Shown here one piece after another: positions 17,096 to 25,096 of a DNA stretch of 53,515 nt; the stretch's first letter is position 1, and each line of letters opens with the position of its first letter. The DNA is from a bacterium. GTDB lineage: Bacteria; Patescibacteriota; Dojkabacteria; JAKAPS01. The notes under the pieces were generated by a model that saw only the letters and a program-made list of their open reading frames with translations, was not told the origin of the DNA and did not search any database. A program made the translations under genes and the position numbers. Location of the stretch: assembly GCA_021806925.1 (NCBI GenBank), contig JAKAPS010000007.1, positions 1-53,515 on the forward strand. The letters are read 5' to 3'.

Positions 17096-17518
17096 TTATG
17101 ATTTATTTAATAAACCAAAAGGGAAGTTGAAGTATATACTATTCATGTTATTTGGAAATCTATTGTCAATAATATCAACAATCCAATTGTTATTTAATTT
17201 TAAATACAATACTCTAACAGGATCACCAATGTTCAAACACATATATCTACACACGTATCCAAATTTTATTATCTTTGAATTTGAAAACATTATAAATTTA
17301 TCTGTATCTCCTGCCTGATTAACTACAGAAATATATGGAGAATCAATGCTATATATAATACCAGAGAATGACACGGTATGTCTGTTGAATGAATTATCAA
17401 ACAACAAATCTTTCCTATTAACCCCACTCAACATGTGCAAAAGTGCATAAAGTGCAAAAAGGAATATAAAAGTGCATATAGCAACAACAAAGCCTGAGAA
17501 AAAATCCTTTCCAATCAT
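17096..17518 (-). CDS. Membrane protein of the sigma-factor operon (third gene)
   Basis: This 140-residue protein is not recognised. It has one strong N-terminal membrane helix (about 8-30, FSGFVVAICTFIFLFALYALL). A polar, beta-rich domain of about 100 residues follows, with IYSIDSPYISVVNQAGDTDKF, suggesting a small barrel or OB-like fold. It starts 4 bases inside the gene before it, which itself overlaps the sigma-factor gene. A role in sensing or in holding the sigma factor is plausible from position only. Confidence 0.6.
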   Translation of the reverse strand: MIGKDFFSGFVVAICTFIFLFALYALLHMLSGVNRKDLLFDNSFNRHTVSFSGIIYSIDSPYISVVNQAGDTDKFIMFSNSKIIKFGYVCRYMCLNIGDPVRVLYLKLNNNWIVDIIDNRFPNNMNSIYFNFPFGLLNKS

Positions 17519-17832
17519 TTTGATTTTACATACTCTCTATATGAAAGGAAGAAAATAACGGACATTATCATTGATAGAATAAAAGAACCACTTGGAAAAC
17601 TATATATTAAGATTATAAATGCATCATGAACGCTATATTTAAAAACAGACAGGTCAAACTGTGATATAAACACAGCTAGGCTATAAAAGAAACGAACAAA
17701 TGCAAATATAAATAGAAATGATACAATAAATCCAATAATGAATTCTCTTGTATTCTTGTTGTTTTCTTCAATTTCATCAATTTTATTGAATAATTTAGAA
17801 TTAAAATCAGATTCAATATTATACATAGTCAT
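17515..17832 (-). CDS. Membrane protein, candidate anti-sigma partner
   Basis: I do not recognise this 105-residue protein. A charged cytoplasmic N-terminus (residues 1-28, with IDEIEENNKNTREF) is followed by three hydrophobic stretches at about 30-52, 65-82 and 84-98. Its start overlaps the end of the ECF sigma-factor gene by 14 bases, so translation is coupled. Genes in this position next to ECF sigma factors often encode anti-sigma factors, but no zinc-binding anti-sigma motif is visible. Confidence 0.6.
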   Translation of the reverse strand: MTMYNIESDFNSKLFNKIDEIEENNKNTREFIIGFIVSFLFIFAFVRFFYSLAVFISQFDLSVFKYSVHDAFIILIYSFPSGSFILSMIMSVIFFLSYREYVKSK

Positions 17833-18397
17833 ATTCTTTTCTAATCATATCCCTTGCTCTTTTTAATCTTGTTTTTACAGTATTGACTGGAACATGAGTA
17901 ATTTCACTAATCTCTTCACATTTCAACCCCTTTATATAAAAATCATTCAAGATCTGAGAATACTTCTTTGGAAGAGATTCAATCAATTTATTCAATCTGT
18001 ATGATTGATCTTCATTTTCAATTATTCTATCCAAATTATATTTTTCTATACTAAGGTATTCTTCACTAACATCATTGAACGAATAAGTCACCCTATCTTT
18101 TTTATTTTTCTTTATTTCATTTATGGTTGTGTTATAGCATATCTTATAAAGCCAGGTAGAGAATTTACCTTTATCAGCATCATAACTAGATATATTAAAA
18201 TATACCTTTACAAATACATCCATAGTAATTTCCTCAGCAAGCTGTTTATGATTCACAAATTTGTATATATATGAAAATATTCTATTCTTATACAACTCAA
18301 CTATTTTTTCAAATGATTCCTTATTTCCTTTTTTTACTTCATCTATAAGCTTAAGTTCAATTTTATCCTTCTTAGTCATATCAATCATATTATACAA
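17819..18397 (-). CDS. ECF-type RNA polymerase sigma factor
   Basis: The 192-residue protein has the two domains of extracytoplasmic-function sigma factors. Region 2 (about residues 25-95) includes AEEITMDVFVKVYFNI and FSTWLYKICYN, the -10 recognition helix. Region 4 (about 135-190) includes LPKKYSQILNDFYIKGLKCEEI and VNTVKTRLKRARDMIRK, the -35 reading helix-turn-helix. It would direct RNA polymerase to a special gene set on an envelope signal. Several ATG codons are close together at the start; the first (18397) gives the full-length protein. Two membrane-protein genes follow with overlaps. Confidence 0.92.
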   Translation of the reverse strand: MYNMIDMTKKDKIELKLIDEVKKGNKESFEKIVELYKNRIFSYIYKFVNHKQLAEEITMDVFVKVYFNISSYDADKGKFSTWLYKICYNTTINEIKKNKKDRVTYSFNDVSEEYLSIEKYNLDRIIENEDQSYRLNKLIESLPKKYSQILNDFYIKGLKCEEISEITHVPVNTVKTRLKRARDMIRKEYDYV

Positions 18398-18461
18398 TGA
18401 TTATACCCTTTTTGTTTCTGTTTGGAAAAGGATTCTGCTTTAACAACTAAAATAGTAAAAG

Positions 18462-18489
18462 TTGCTTGTTTGCTCAAGTATGATATAAT
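18462..18489 (+). promoter_or_regulatory. tRNA-Ser promoter
   Basis: TTGCTT (18462-18467), a 16-base spacer and a perfect TATAAT (18484-18489) lie about 20 bases before tRNA-Ser. Confidence 0.6.
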
Positions 18490-18508
18490 AAACTTAGATT
18501 TAGTAAGT

Positions 18509-18596
18509 GGAGAGGTACCCAAGAGGCTGAAGGGGAGGGTTTGCTAAACCCTTAGGGTGAGTAATCGCCGCGAGAGTTCGAATCTCTCTCTCTCCG
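18509..18596 (+). tRNA. tRNA-Ser (GCT)
   Basis: An 88-base class II tRNA with acceptor GGAGAGG/TCTCTCC and discriminator G. The anticodon stem-loop is GGGTTTGCTAAACCC with anticodon GCT. It has a long variable arm (TAGGGTGAGTAATCGCCGCG) and T-arm GAGAG-TTCGAAT-CTCTC. CCA is not encoded. Confidence 0.96.
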
Positions 18597-18623
18597 TTTC
18601 TTTATTCTTTCCTCTTTCGGATT

Positions 18624-18692
18624 AAAATATCGGTTTTCATCCACGGGCGAATTTTTTCAAACATCTCTAAAACGGGTGGACGCCGATATTTT
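18624..18692. ncRNA. Long structured stem-loop of unknown function
   Basis: AAAATATCGG (18624-18633) pairs perfectly with CCGATATTTT (18683-18692). Just inside, TCCAC pairs with GTGGA, with GC-rich flanks GGG/CGG. The outer and inner stems share one axis with a small internal loop and an A+T-rich loop of about 25 bases. GC-rich stems stand out in this genome. It could be a small RNA, a terminator for tRNA-Ser, or a remnant of a small mobile repeat. Confidence 0.4.
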
Positions 18693-19030
18693 ATTCAGAA
18701 GGAGAGTGCGATAGATTGGCTTAATTTGTCTTTATACATGTCCATCTTTACCTATCTTTATAGGTTATTTAATATCAAAAAATTGTAAAGTGTTATTTAT
18801 ATGAGTGCATCTACTCGTGAATATTAAGCTACTTGAACAAGGAAAAAGCATTTAGGTAACTTAGAGATCCTAAAGAATTCTTCCTGATGAATTTATAACC
18901 ACCTAAATTCCTATAGTTGAATTCAGAAATTTCAATCGCATCACATAAAACAAACCTAATATATATGTTGGTTAGTATTTCGCCAACAATTGGAGTTGGA
19001 AAGGTGGTAATGTTTACAATTGATAGATTG

Positions 19031-19059
19031 TTGACAAATATATGGTTTCAAAATAGACT
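19031..19059 (+). promoter_or_regulatory. Promoter of the beta-propeller gene
   Basis: TTGACA (19031-19036), a 17-base spacer and TAGACT (19054-19059) lie about 20 bases before the ATG at 19079. TATAAA at 19065-19070 is another possible -10. Confidence 0.5.
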
Positions 19060-19078
19060 ACTAGTATAAACGTGTTGC

Positions 19079-21184
19079 ATGAATACAAATAAGACTGCAA
19101 TTGTGATTAGTTTTATTCTTATTATTTTCTCCTTCATTTCCGCATTACTTCTTATATGGAGAATTCAGAGTCACAATACTATCACTCTATTAAAAACAAA
19201 CAGTGTTACAACAAATCAAGTGGCAGCAACAGCAATAAAAACTGGTACGAGTTATAGAAGCGTAACTTCGTATCCAACTGGCTGGTTTTCAAGTGGTCAA
19301 AATGCTGATCTAACTTTATCTGCAATTGGATTCAATAATGCAGGTGGTCCACTTACATTTAATCATTTAGGGAATATAGCTTCAGATGGGCGTCATTTAC
19401 TTGTTGCTGATAGAAATAACAATAGAATATTAATATGGAATTCTCTGCCTAAAAGCAATATCCCTCCAAATATAGTTTTGGGACAGGAAAATTTTACAAA
19501 TAATAATCCAGGAACAGGTATGAATAATTTAGATTGGCCTGTATCTGTAGCAACTGATGGAACACATGTTTTTGTAGCAGATACATATAACAATAGAATT
19601 TTAATATGGAATTCGTTTCCTACTAGAAATGATCAAAGCGCAGACATTGTATTAAATAATGTTGTGAACAACATACAGAACCCAACAAAGAATACAATAA
19701 TATGGCCATGGGCAGTGTGGACTAATGGGAAAAAACTCATAGTAACTTCAACTCAATCAGGTTCAGTTCTAATATGGAATTCAATTCCTACCAGAAATAA
19801 CCAACCTGCAGATATATTATTAAATGCTGGTGGGAATTTCGGGACCCCCCGTTCTATTGCAAGTGATGGTAAGACACTTATGATAGGAGATCATAATGCA
19901 AAATTAAACAATGGTAATCCAGGTAATTTCTTTTGGTCAACATTTCCTACAAAGGATAATGAACCATACAGTTCATTCATATCAACTCAATCAAATTCAC
20001 AATCACCTGGAAATGTAAGTGAGATATTTTGGGGTGGTGTATATACGCCAGATGGAAAATTTCTATCAATTGGTAATACACTTCTTGAATGGAACTCATT
20101 TCCACAGAATTCAAGTAGTTTTCCAAATATGATTATCGGAGGATCTAGTGGAGGAGTTATCACAGCAAATTCAAATGATTTATATCAATTTGATGCTGGT
20201 GATGGTTCAGGGGAGGTTCTAGCTGGCAACACACTATACGTATCATTATCAAACGGAAATAGGATTATTGGATTCAATTCTATTCCTACGACACAAAATG
20301 CTAAACCAGATTTCTCTATAGGTTCACCAAATATAAATACAAATACACTTCTAACAAATTATATAATGTCTAATCCAGTTCCAGCAACTAACGGAAAGAG
20401 TTTGTTTGTGAGTTCAGATTTTGATAAAAGTTTATATGTATATAAAAATCTGCCAAACCAATCAAATGCATATCCAGATTATGTTATTCCATATGGGGGC
20501 TGGTCCAATGCCTTATATGGGAATACTTTCGCAGAAGCAGATACACAAAGCATATATATATGGAATACTCTACCTACTAATGGTCAATTACCAAACGAAA
20601 TATTGACAAATCATATTGGAAATGTTCACTTACAGAGTGCGAAAGGTGTTGCAATAGATAGTCAATATTTCTATATATCTGATTCTGAAGCAAATAAAGT
20701 GTATGTGTTTAAGGGAATACCAACCTATAGCAGTAATCCAATATATACAATAAATGTTAATCAACCATACAGAATTTCAAGTGATGGGACATATTTAGTT
20801 GTTACAACTACACTTGATAATTTGACTGGACATGTAAAAGTATATATGGTTAATCAATTATCAAATAATATAAAGCCAATATGGACACTTACTGATAAAC
20901 AAATTCAAACAAACCTACCAGAAAGTGCTGTGGTCTCACATGGAAGTTTGTTTATTGCTGATACTGGTTTTAACAGAGTGTTAATATGGAAAAATATTAC
21001 AGAAGCAATTCAGGGAAAACAACCAGATACTGTTTTAGGGGAGTCTATACTATCCCCAATTCTAGTTCCGCAAATAGGAACATCAACTTTATTCTGGCCT
21101 TCCAATGTAGCGTTTGATGGAAGTTTTTTATGGGTAGGTGAATTTAAATTTTCTGAAAGACTGCTTCGTTATTCAGTTCATTAA
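19079..21184 (+). CDS. Membrane-anchored NHL-type beta-propeller protein
   Basis: The 701-residue protein has one N-terminal membrane helix (about 8-28) and the rest lies outside. Repeats of the NHL/beta-propeller type run through it: NNNRILIWNSLP, YNNRILIWNSFP, SGSVLIWNSIPTRN and, near the end, GFNRVLIWKNI. Each is preceded by a strand such as LLVADR or VFVADT and by a SDGRH or TDGTH turn. This is enough for one or two propellers. Such proteins bind ligands or other proteins at the cell surface. The gene after it (29 bases on) encodes a small membrane protein and is probably in the same operon. No enzyme residues are recognised. Confidence 0.8.
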   Translation: MNTNKTAIVISFILIIFSFISALLLIWRIQSHNTITLLKTNSVTTNQVAATAIKTGTSYRSVTSYPTGWFSSGQNADLTLSAIGFNNAGGPLTFNHLGNIASDGRHLLVADRNNNRILIWNSLPKSNIPPNIVLGQENFTNNNPGTGMNNLDWPVSVATDGTHVFVADTYNNRILIWNSFPTRNDQSADIVLNNVVNNIQNPTKNTIIWPWAVWTNGKKLIVTSTQSGSVLIWNSIPTRNNQPADILLNAGGNFGTPRSIASDGKTLMIGDHNAKLNNGNPGNFFWSTFPTKDNEPYSSFISTQSNSQSPGNVSEIFWGGVYTPDGKFLSIGNTLLEWNSFPQNSSSFPNMIIGGSSGGVITANSNDLYQFDAGDGSGEVLAGNTLYVSLSNGNRIIGFNSIPTTQNAKPDFSIGSPNINTNTLLTNYIMSNPVPATNGKSLFVSSDFDKSLYVYKNLPNQSNAYPDYVIPYGGWSNALYGNTFAEADTQSIYIWNTLPTNGQLPNEILTNHIGNVHLQSAKGVAIDSQYFYISDSEANKVYVFKGIPTYSSNPIYTINVNQPYRISSDGTYLVVTTTLDNLTGHVKVYMVNQLSNNIKPIWTLTDKQIQTNLPESAVVSHGSLFIADTGFNRVLIWKNITEAIQGKQPDTVLGESILSPILVPQIGTSTLFWPSNVAFDGSFLWVGEFKFSERLLRYSVH

Positions 21185-21213
21185 TAGTAGGAGGTGAATT
21201 TATATATATAATT

Positions 21214-21477
21214 ATGGACAAATTTATAAAGATAATTAAGGATATTTCAAATATACTTTTTATTGTGAATGGTGTTATATGGTTGATTATTGGCATAGTA
21301 ATCATATTTGCAATAGTACGAGTTGGGACTTCTGGAGTTGAACAGGTTATAGGTGGTACAGTTGGAACTCAGCAACAGCAGGGTACCCAAGTTAACGGTC
21401 AACCGGTAGGAGTTCAACAACAAATGCAACCGAGTCAGGTTATTCCAAGTAATCAACAAAATGTATATCCTTCTTAA
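21214..21477 (+). CDS. Small membrane protein with Gln-rich tail
   Basis: This 87-residue protein has one membrane helix (about 13-36, ILFIVNGVIWLIIGIVIIFAIV) and a Gly-, Gln- and Val-rich tail (GTQQQQGTQVNGQPVGVQQQ). A very strong Shine-Dalgarno sequence AGGAGGTGA lies at 21189-21197, but about 16 bases before the ATG, which is farther than usual. Function unknown; probably partner of the beta-propeller protein encoded just upstream. Confidence 0.65.
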   Translation: MDKFIKIIKDISNILFIVNGVIWLIIGIVIIFAIVRVGTSGVEQVIGGTVGTQQQQGTQVNGQPVGVQQQMQPSQVIPSNQQNVYPS

Positions 21478-22009
21478 ATGGTTTTATATGGATTGCAACT
21501 GTGGGTTGTATATATCCAAGGATAAGTAACTCATAGTAATGTGATCACGAATAATACTTTTATATAGGCTTTTTTAGAGGTTCTTATTTCTTTACGACAT
21601 CACCACAGTGTGTATAAACTTGACTATAGTTTTTCCTTAAGTAGTATTCGTATGATTAAGGAATATCAATATATATGAATATCTTCGCGCCATGCAATAG
21701 GTGAGGTGGGATCCTCCAGAACACCTTGGAAGAGTTGATGACCTTTCTTCTATTTTCTATCTTTTCTTGCAACAAAGTAGGAACAGTTTTATGTTTCTGA
21801 CAACAAGTTATTCACTCTTCCTCACATCTATTTACTCCATCTGTGCTTCACTTGATCTTTTTTTTTAGTACTATTACAACTTCTATTGGTAGGAGGTGGA
21901 CATATCCAGTCGGACTTTACACAGACTCCAAGAATATCACCATTAATAATTACAGAAGGTACAACACAGTAAATATAGAGCATATTGAGATTATTTTAGC
22001 AGTAATACT
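21478..22009. other. Gene-poor, probably decayed region
   Basis: No convincing gene is found here. It contains an imperfect inverted repeat: 13 bases at 21547-21559 match the reverse complement of 21639-21651 at 12 of 13 positions. It also holds an unattached strong Shine-Dalgarno-like AGGAGGTGG near 21890. Short open frames show no family resemblance. Confidence 0.4.
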
Positions 22010-22177
22010 TAATTCACCCTTACCGATAAGATATATGTATATAAGTGCCTAAATACAGCACATACTATTCCACCTGCAAAGCCAAGTATCATATCGTTAA
22101 AATGAATTCCACTAAAAAATGAAAACATAAAGAAAGCAATTGCAGGTGAAATATATTTAAAACTTTTTTCAATAATA
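22010..22177 (-). pseudogene. Remnant of a small membrane protein gene (VanZ-like C-terminus?)
   Basis: A minus-strand frame of 55 codons without a proper start encodes two hydrophobic segments and the phrase FSGIHFNDMILGFAGGIVCAVF. This looks like the last helices of a VanZ-type membrane protein, where an Asp/Asn precedes a Gly-rich helix. A TAA closes the frame upstream, so the front part is lost. The family call is tentative. Confidence 0.4.
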
Positions 22178-22240
22178 CCTTACTTGCTGATATACATATT
22201 CTATATATTAACGCATTAGAAATTTATTAGTCAACGATTA

Positions 22241-22963
22241 TTAGAGCAGTCTAAACATATTACTAATCCCAACTTTTTGATATGATAATTTTTTATACAG
22301 ATTAATAGCTTTTCCAGATGAATCTGTTCTTAAAAATATAGTTTTACCAATATACATATTCTCTAACTCATGTATAAACATTTCCATATAGCCTCTATTC
22401 CTGAATTCAGGAAGTGTTGATATTGAATATATATATATGTATTCGTTAAAATTATATGTAAGAATAATAGAAACAGGTTTACTATTAACTGTTCCTAAAA
22501 AGTATTTAAACCCAGAATTAATGTTTCTAACTAGAGCTTCATCAGAATTTATAAGTTTGTTATTTAATTTTGAATCATTGTTATAGTTATTTAACCATGT
22601 AATAGAATATATCCTTGATATTTCAAAAAGATTATTTCCTTCTAATCCGTCCTCAAGCCTTATACTTTCATCCTTTAACTTATACTCATTGTCTGGTTTG
22701 AAGAAAAACCATGTTGAACTTGATTCAAGTTTATACATATCACCTATGCAACTGCTGTAAGATGACTCTTCATTGTCCTTAATTAGTATCCTTGGATAAG
22801 TTATATATTTATCAATACTCAATTGATTATTCATCGCAAACATAAAATTTGAAGACTTTACTGGAAATATAACAAAAGCAAAATCATTCTTTTCAATCAA
22901 TACTGCATTGTTATATTTTTTTAAGAATTCTACCCAAACATATATACATTTATCTAAATCCAT
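22241..22963 (-). CDS. GNAT-family acetyltransferase-like protein
   Basis: The C-terminal 100 residues of this 240-residue protein fit a GNAT fold. They run YFLGTVNSKPVSIILTYN, then IYSISTLPEFRNRGYMEMFIHEL (the acetyl-CoA binding R-x-x-G-Y/x segment), then ALNLYKKL-like AINLYKKLSYQKVG. The N-terminal 110 residues are divergent. It would transfer an acetyl or similar group from CoA to an amine; the target is unknown. It stands alone between a decayed region and a convergent-looking hairpin. Confidence 0.72.
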   Translation of the reverse strand: MDLDKCIYVWVEFLKKYNNAVLIEKNDFAFVIFPVKSSNFMFAMNNQLSIDKYITYPRILIKDNEESSYSSCIGDMYKLESSSTWFFFKPDNEYKLKDESIRLEDGLEGNNLFEISRIYSITWLNNYNNDSKLNNKLINSDEALVRNINSGFKYFLGTVNSKPVSIILTYNFNEYIYIYSISTLPEFRNRGYMEMFIHELENMYIGKTIFLRTDSSGKAINLYKKLSYQKVGISNMFRLL

Positions 22964-22977
22964 GTGTGAAATACAAC

Positions 22978-23030
22978 ACTCCCCTTATGTATATTAACCA
23001 TTAAGATTATACTAAAACAAAGAGGGGAGT
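22978..23030 (-). terminator. Hairpin after the 25032-23041 gene group
   Basis: AGGGGAGT (23023-23030) pairs with ACTCCCCT (22978-22985) across a loop of about 37 bases. It lies just past the stop of the last gene of this minus-strand group and before the GNAT gene. The large loop makes it a weak terminator call. Confidence 0.4.
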
Positions 23031-23040
23031 AGTAGATATT

Positions 23041-23529
23041 TTAAACAACTGAATAAGCGACACTATCAACGTAATTACCATTTTCATATACCTTTATCAT
23101 GTAACTACCAGTTGGATAATCCAATCCACCTGATTTGTTCCAATTGAAATAGAAATATGGTACACCAGAGGTTCCAACAGTCGCCTGCATACTGTCAATA
23201 AAGTTATTATTATAGTATCTTACATATGTAAATACATCTGTATTTTTTGAGTTCTTTAGATCAAGGACCATGTAGATATTTCTATCTACTTTACTATTAA
23301 ATACGTATGTCTCACCATTTGCAGATGCATTTGATGCAATAGATCTGCTCATTTGGACTTTCACTACATCGTTGTAGCTTGGTACAGTAGAAGTATTAAA
23401 ATTTATTAGTTGCTTTTGCGGGAAAAAAGAATAAAGAAAAAGCATTGCTAAAAGTCCTATTGCAAAACCAGTTAATGCAAGAATCCATTTATCACCATTC
23501 TCAGTTGTTATTTTACTTAAATTAAACAT
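23041..23529 (-). CDS. Anchored protein with a repeated YVRYYNN domain (copy 1)
   Basis: This 162-residue protein has one membrane helix (about 18-36) and an extracellular beta-rich domain. The last 100 residues are clearly related to the end of the protein at 24028-25032: TYVRYYNNNFIDS against SYVRYYNNYYIDA, FYFNWNKSGGLDYPTGSYMIKVYENGNY against FDFSWVKPTGSNYPSGNYELKLFINGYY. The shared unit looks like a small immunoglobulin-like or carbohydrate-binding beta sandwich, but I cannot name the family. It is last of a three-gene minus-strand group. Confidence 0.65.
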   Translation of the reverse strand: MFNLSKITTENGDKWILALTGFAIGLLAMLFLYSFFPQKQLINFNTSTVPSYNDVVKVQMSRSIASNASANGETYVFNSKVDRNIYMVLDLKNSKNTDVFTYVRYYNNNFIDSMQATVGTSGVPYFYFNWNKSGGLDYPTGSYMIKVYENGNYVDSVAYSVV

Positions 23530-23560
23530 TTTAATTTTCCTTTTCTATATATACACACAT

Positions 23561-23992
23561 TTAATCTCCCTTTGTAGGAGTTGCACTAACTGTTGTTGTA
23601 GCAGTTACACTTAAAGTAGCTGTTGGGGTAGTTGTTGATTTAGACCCATCTGTTCCATCAGTTGATTTTGAATCTGTCGCATCAGAAGATGAAGAACTAT
23701 CAGTATTTGATGAAGATGATTCACTTTCAATTTCTTTTTCAACTTCACTTCCTGTATCAGTTTCACTTATCTTTGATGAAGCAGTATCTCCAGCAGTTTG
23801 ATTTTCATTTTGAGTTACACTATTAACAATAGTACTAATTCCTGGAACTGAAGCATCAGCTTGTATCCCTTGTTTTATAGTATTCGTGTAATCACTTGCA
23901 GATGATGCAAATACTGATTTAATTGAAAAATAACTAAATATACCAAGCATAAAAAAAAGTATAAATATAGTTATTTTGGCAGTTTTACTCAT
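23561..23992 (-). CDS. Secreted or anchored Ser/Thr-rich low-complexity protein
   Basis: The 143-residue protein starts with a signal or anchor helix (about 7-29, ITIFILFFMLGIFSYFSIKSVFA) with a possible signal-peptidase site after VFASS. The rest is disordered: Glu/Ser-rich in the middle, Thr-rich at the end (TTTPTATLSVTATTTVSATPT). It lies between the two genes that share the YVRYYNN domain, so all three may belong to one surface structure. Such tails are often glycosylated; that is a guess. Confidence 0.6.
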   Translation of the reverse strand: MSKTAKITIFILFFMLGIFSYFSIKSVFASSASDYTNTIKQGIQADASVPGISTIVNSVTQNENQTAGDTASSKISETDTGSEVEKEIESESSSSNTDSSSSSDATDSKSTDGTDGSKSTTTPTATLSVTATTTVSATPTKGD

Positions 23993-24027
23993 ATAAAATT
24001 GTCACCCCCTTTATTAAATTCATTTTC

Positions 24028-25032
24028 TTATATAATTGTATAATAAATACTAGTATAATAGTAACCATTTATAAAAAGCTTTAATTCATAGTTTCCTGAT
24101 GGGTAATTTGAACCAGTTGGCTTCACCCAGGAAAAATCAAAATACCCATTTGAAATACTTGATGGAGGAACTGCTGCACGAGCGTCAATATAGTAATTGT
24201 TATAATATCTAACATATGATATTGCAGTGCTGGAAGTTACATTAGTAACATGCAGTGCAGCATATATACCAGATGTATTACTTGGAAATGTACTCATAGA
24301 GTTAGCAGGTGCACCACTTGCAGTTAAACTGTTTGTCATAGATACTGATACTATGTTTGGATATACTGAACCAGAACTACTTGAGACTGTGTAAGACGAA
24401 TTGTTATTTTGACTTGCTGTAGGAGTAGGTGTTACCATTGCTTTTATTGTATTTAGCATTGTCTGAGCAGATTTGTAGTTGGAATCTGCTGGTATTACAT
24501 TTGCAAGGTCTGATAACGCACAACTATAATTCTTTGAATTATAGCAACTTAATCCAGAATTATACGCAGTAACTGATTTACTAATATCACCAAGTAAAAC
24601 AGTGATTTTCAATAAATAATTTTGTGAAGAAGTATAAAGACTAGATGTAGACTGAACAGATGAAAATTGCGTTTGTGCAAGTACATAATTATTTTTGTTA
24701 TATTCACTTACTCCATTGTTAAAATCATTTATTGAATTAATCTGACCAGTTGAATAGGCAAGTCCATTGCTTGCTATACTTCTATTAAATATAGAGTACT
24801 TAAGTGCTAATTTATACATGGTATTAGCAGAATAAAAATTGCTTTTCTTTATATCATCCTGTGCATTTGAAATTATGAAATAACTGAATAAATAATCACC
24901 GAGAATAAATAAGACAACAATTATTCCAAAAGCAATTGATACGAATTTAAAAGATTTGAGATTTAAATATTTCCTTTTGAACTTAATCCACAGATTCCTT
25001 ATATCCTTCTTTAAAAAAATTAAAAATACCAT
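24028..25032 (-). CDS. Anchored protein with TPR-like helices and a YVRYYNN domain (copy 2)
   Basis: The 334-residue protein has a basic N-terminus, a membrane helix (about 28-50), then TPR-like helical pairs from 55 to 200 (FYSANTMYKLALKYS, NNYVLAQTQFSSVQS, KNYSCALSDLANVIP). After a Ser/Thr/Asn linker comes a C-terminal domain of about 100 residues shared with the protein at 23041-23529. It probably sits in the membrane with both parts outside. Function unknown; the repeats suggest protein binding. Confidence 0.65.
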   Translation of the reverse strand: MVFLIFLKKDIRNLWIKFKRKYLNLKSFKFVSIAFGIIVVLFILGDYLFSYFIISNAQDDIKKSNFYSANTMYKLALKYSIFNRSIASNGLAYSTGQINSINDFNNGVSEYNKNNYVLAQTQFSSVQSTSSLYTSSQNYLLKITVLLGDISKSVTAYNSGLSCYNSKNYSCALSDLANVIPADSNYKSAQTMLNTIKAMVTPTPTASQNNNSSYTVSSSSGSVYPNIVSVSMTNSLTASGAPANSMSTFPSNTSGIYAALHVTNVTSSTAISYVRYYNNYYIDARAAVPPSSISNGYFDFSWVKPTGSNYPSGNYELKLFINGYYYTSIYYTII

Positions 25033-25096
25033 TATCTAAATATATAAAGTTATATGTTCAGTAAAAGTATAAATAATAAATTAAATATGTGTCAAA

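Larger units (their letters stand above)
18597..19078. other. Intergenic region after tRNA-Ser
   Basis: No protein gene is visible in these 480 bases. A long imperfect stem-loop (18624-18692), a small hairpin ACCTAT-CTTT-ATAGGT near 18755, the 11-mer TACTCGTGAAT (18812-18822) also present near position 120, and the promoter at 19031-19059 are the visible items. Confidence 0.5.

Noticed and set aside
21843-22052. Small plus-strand gene in the decay zone
   Set aside because: It has no family resemblance and the opposite strand carries the more convincing membrane-protein remnant.
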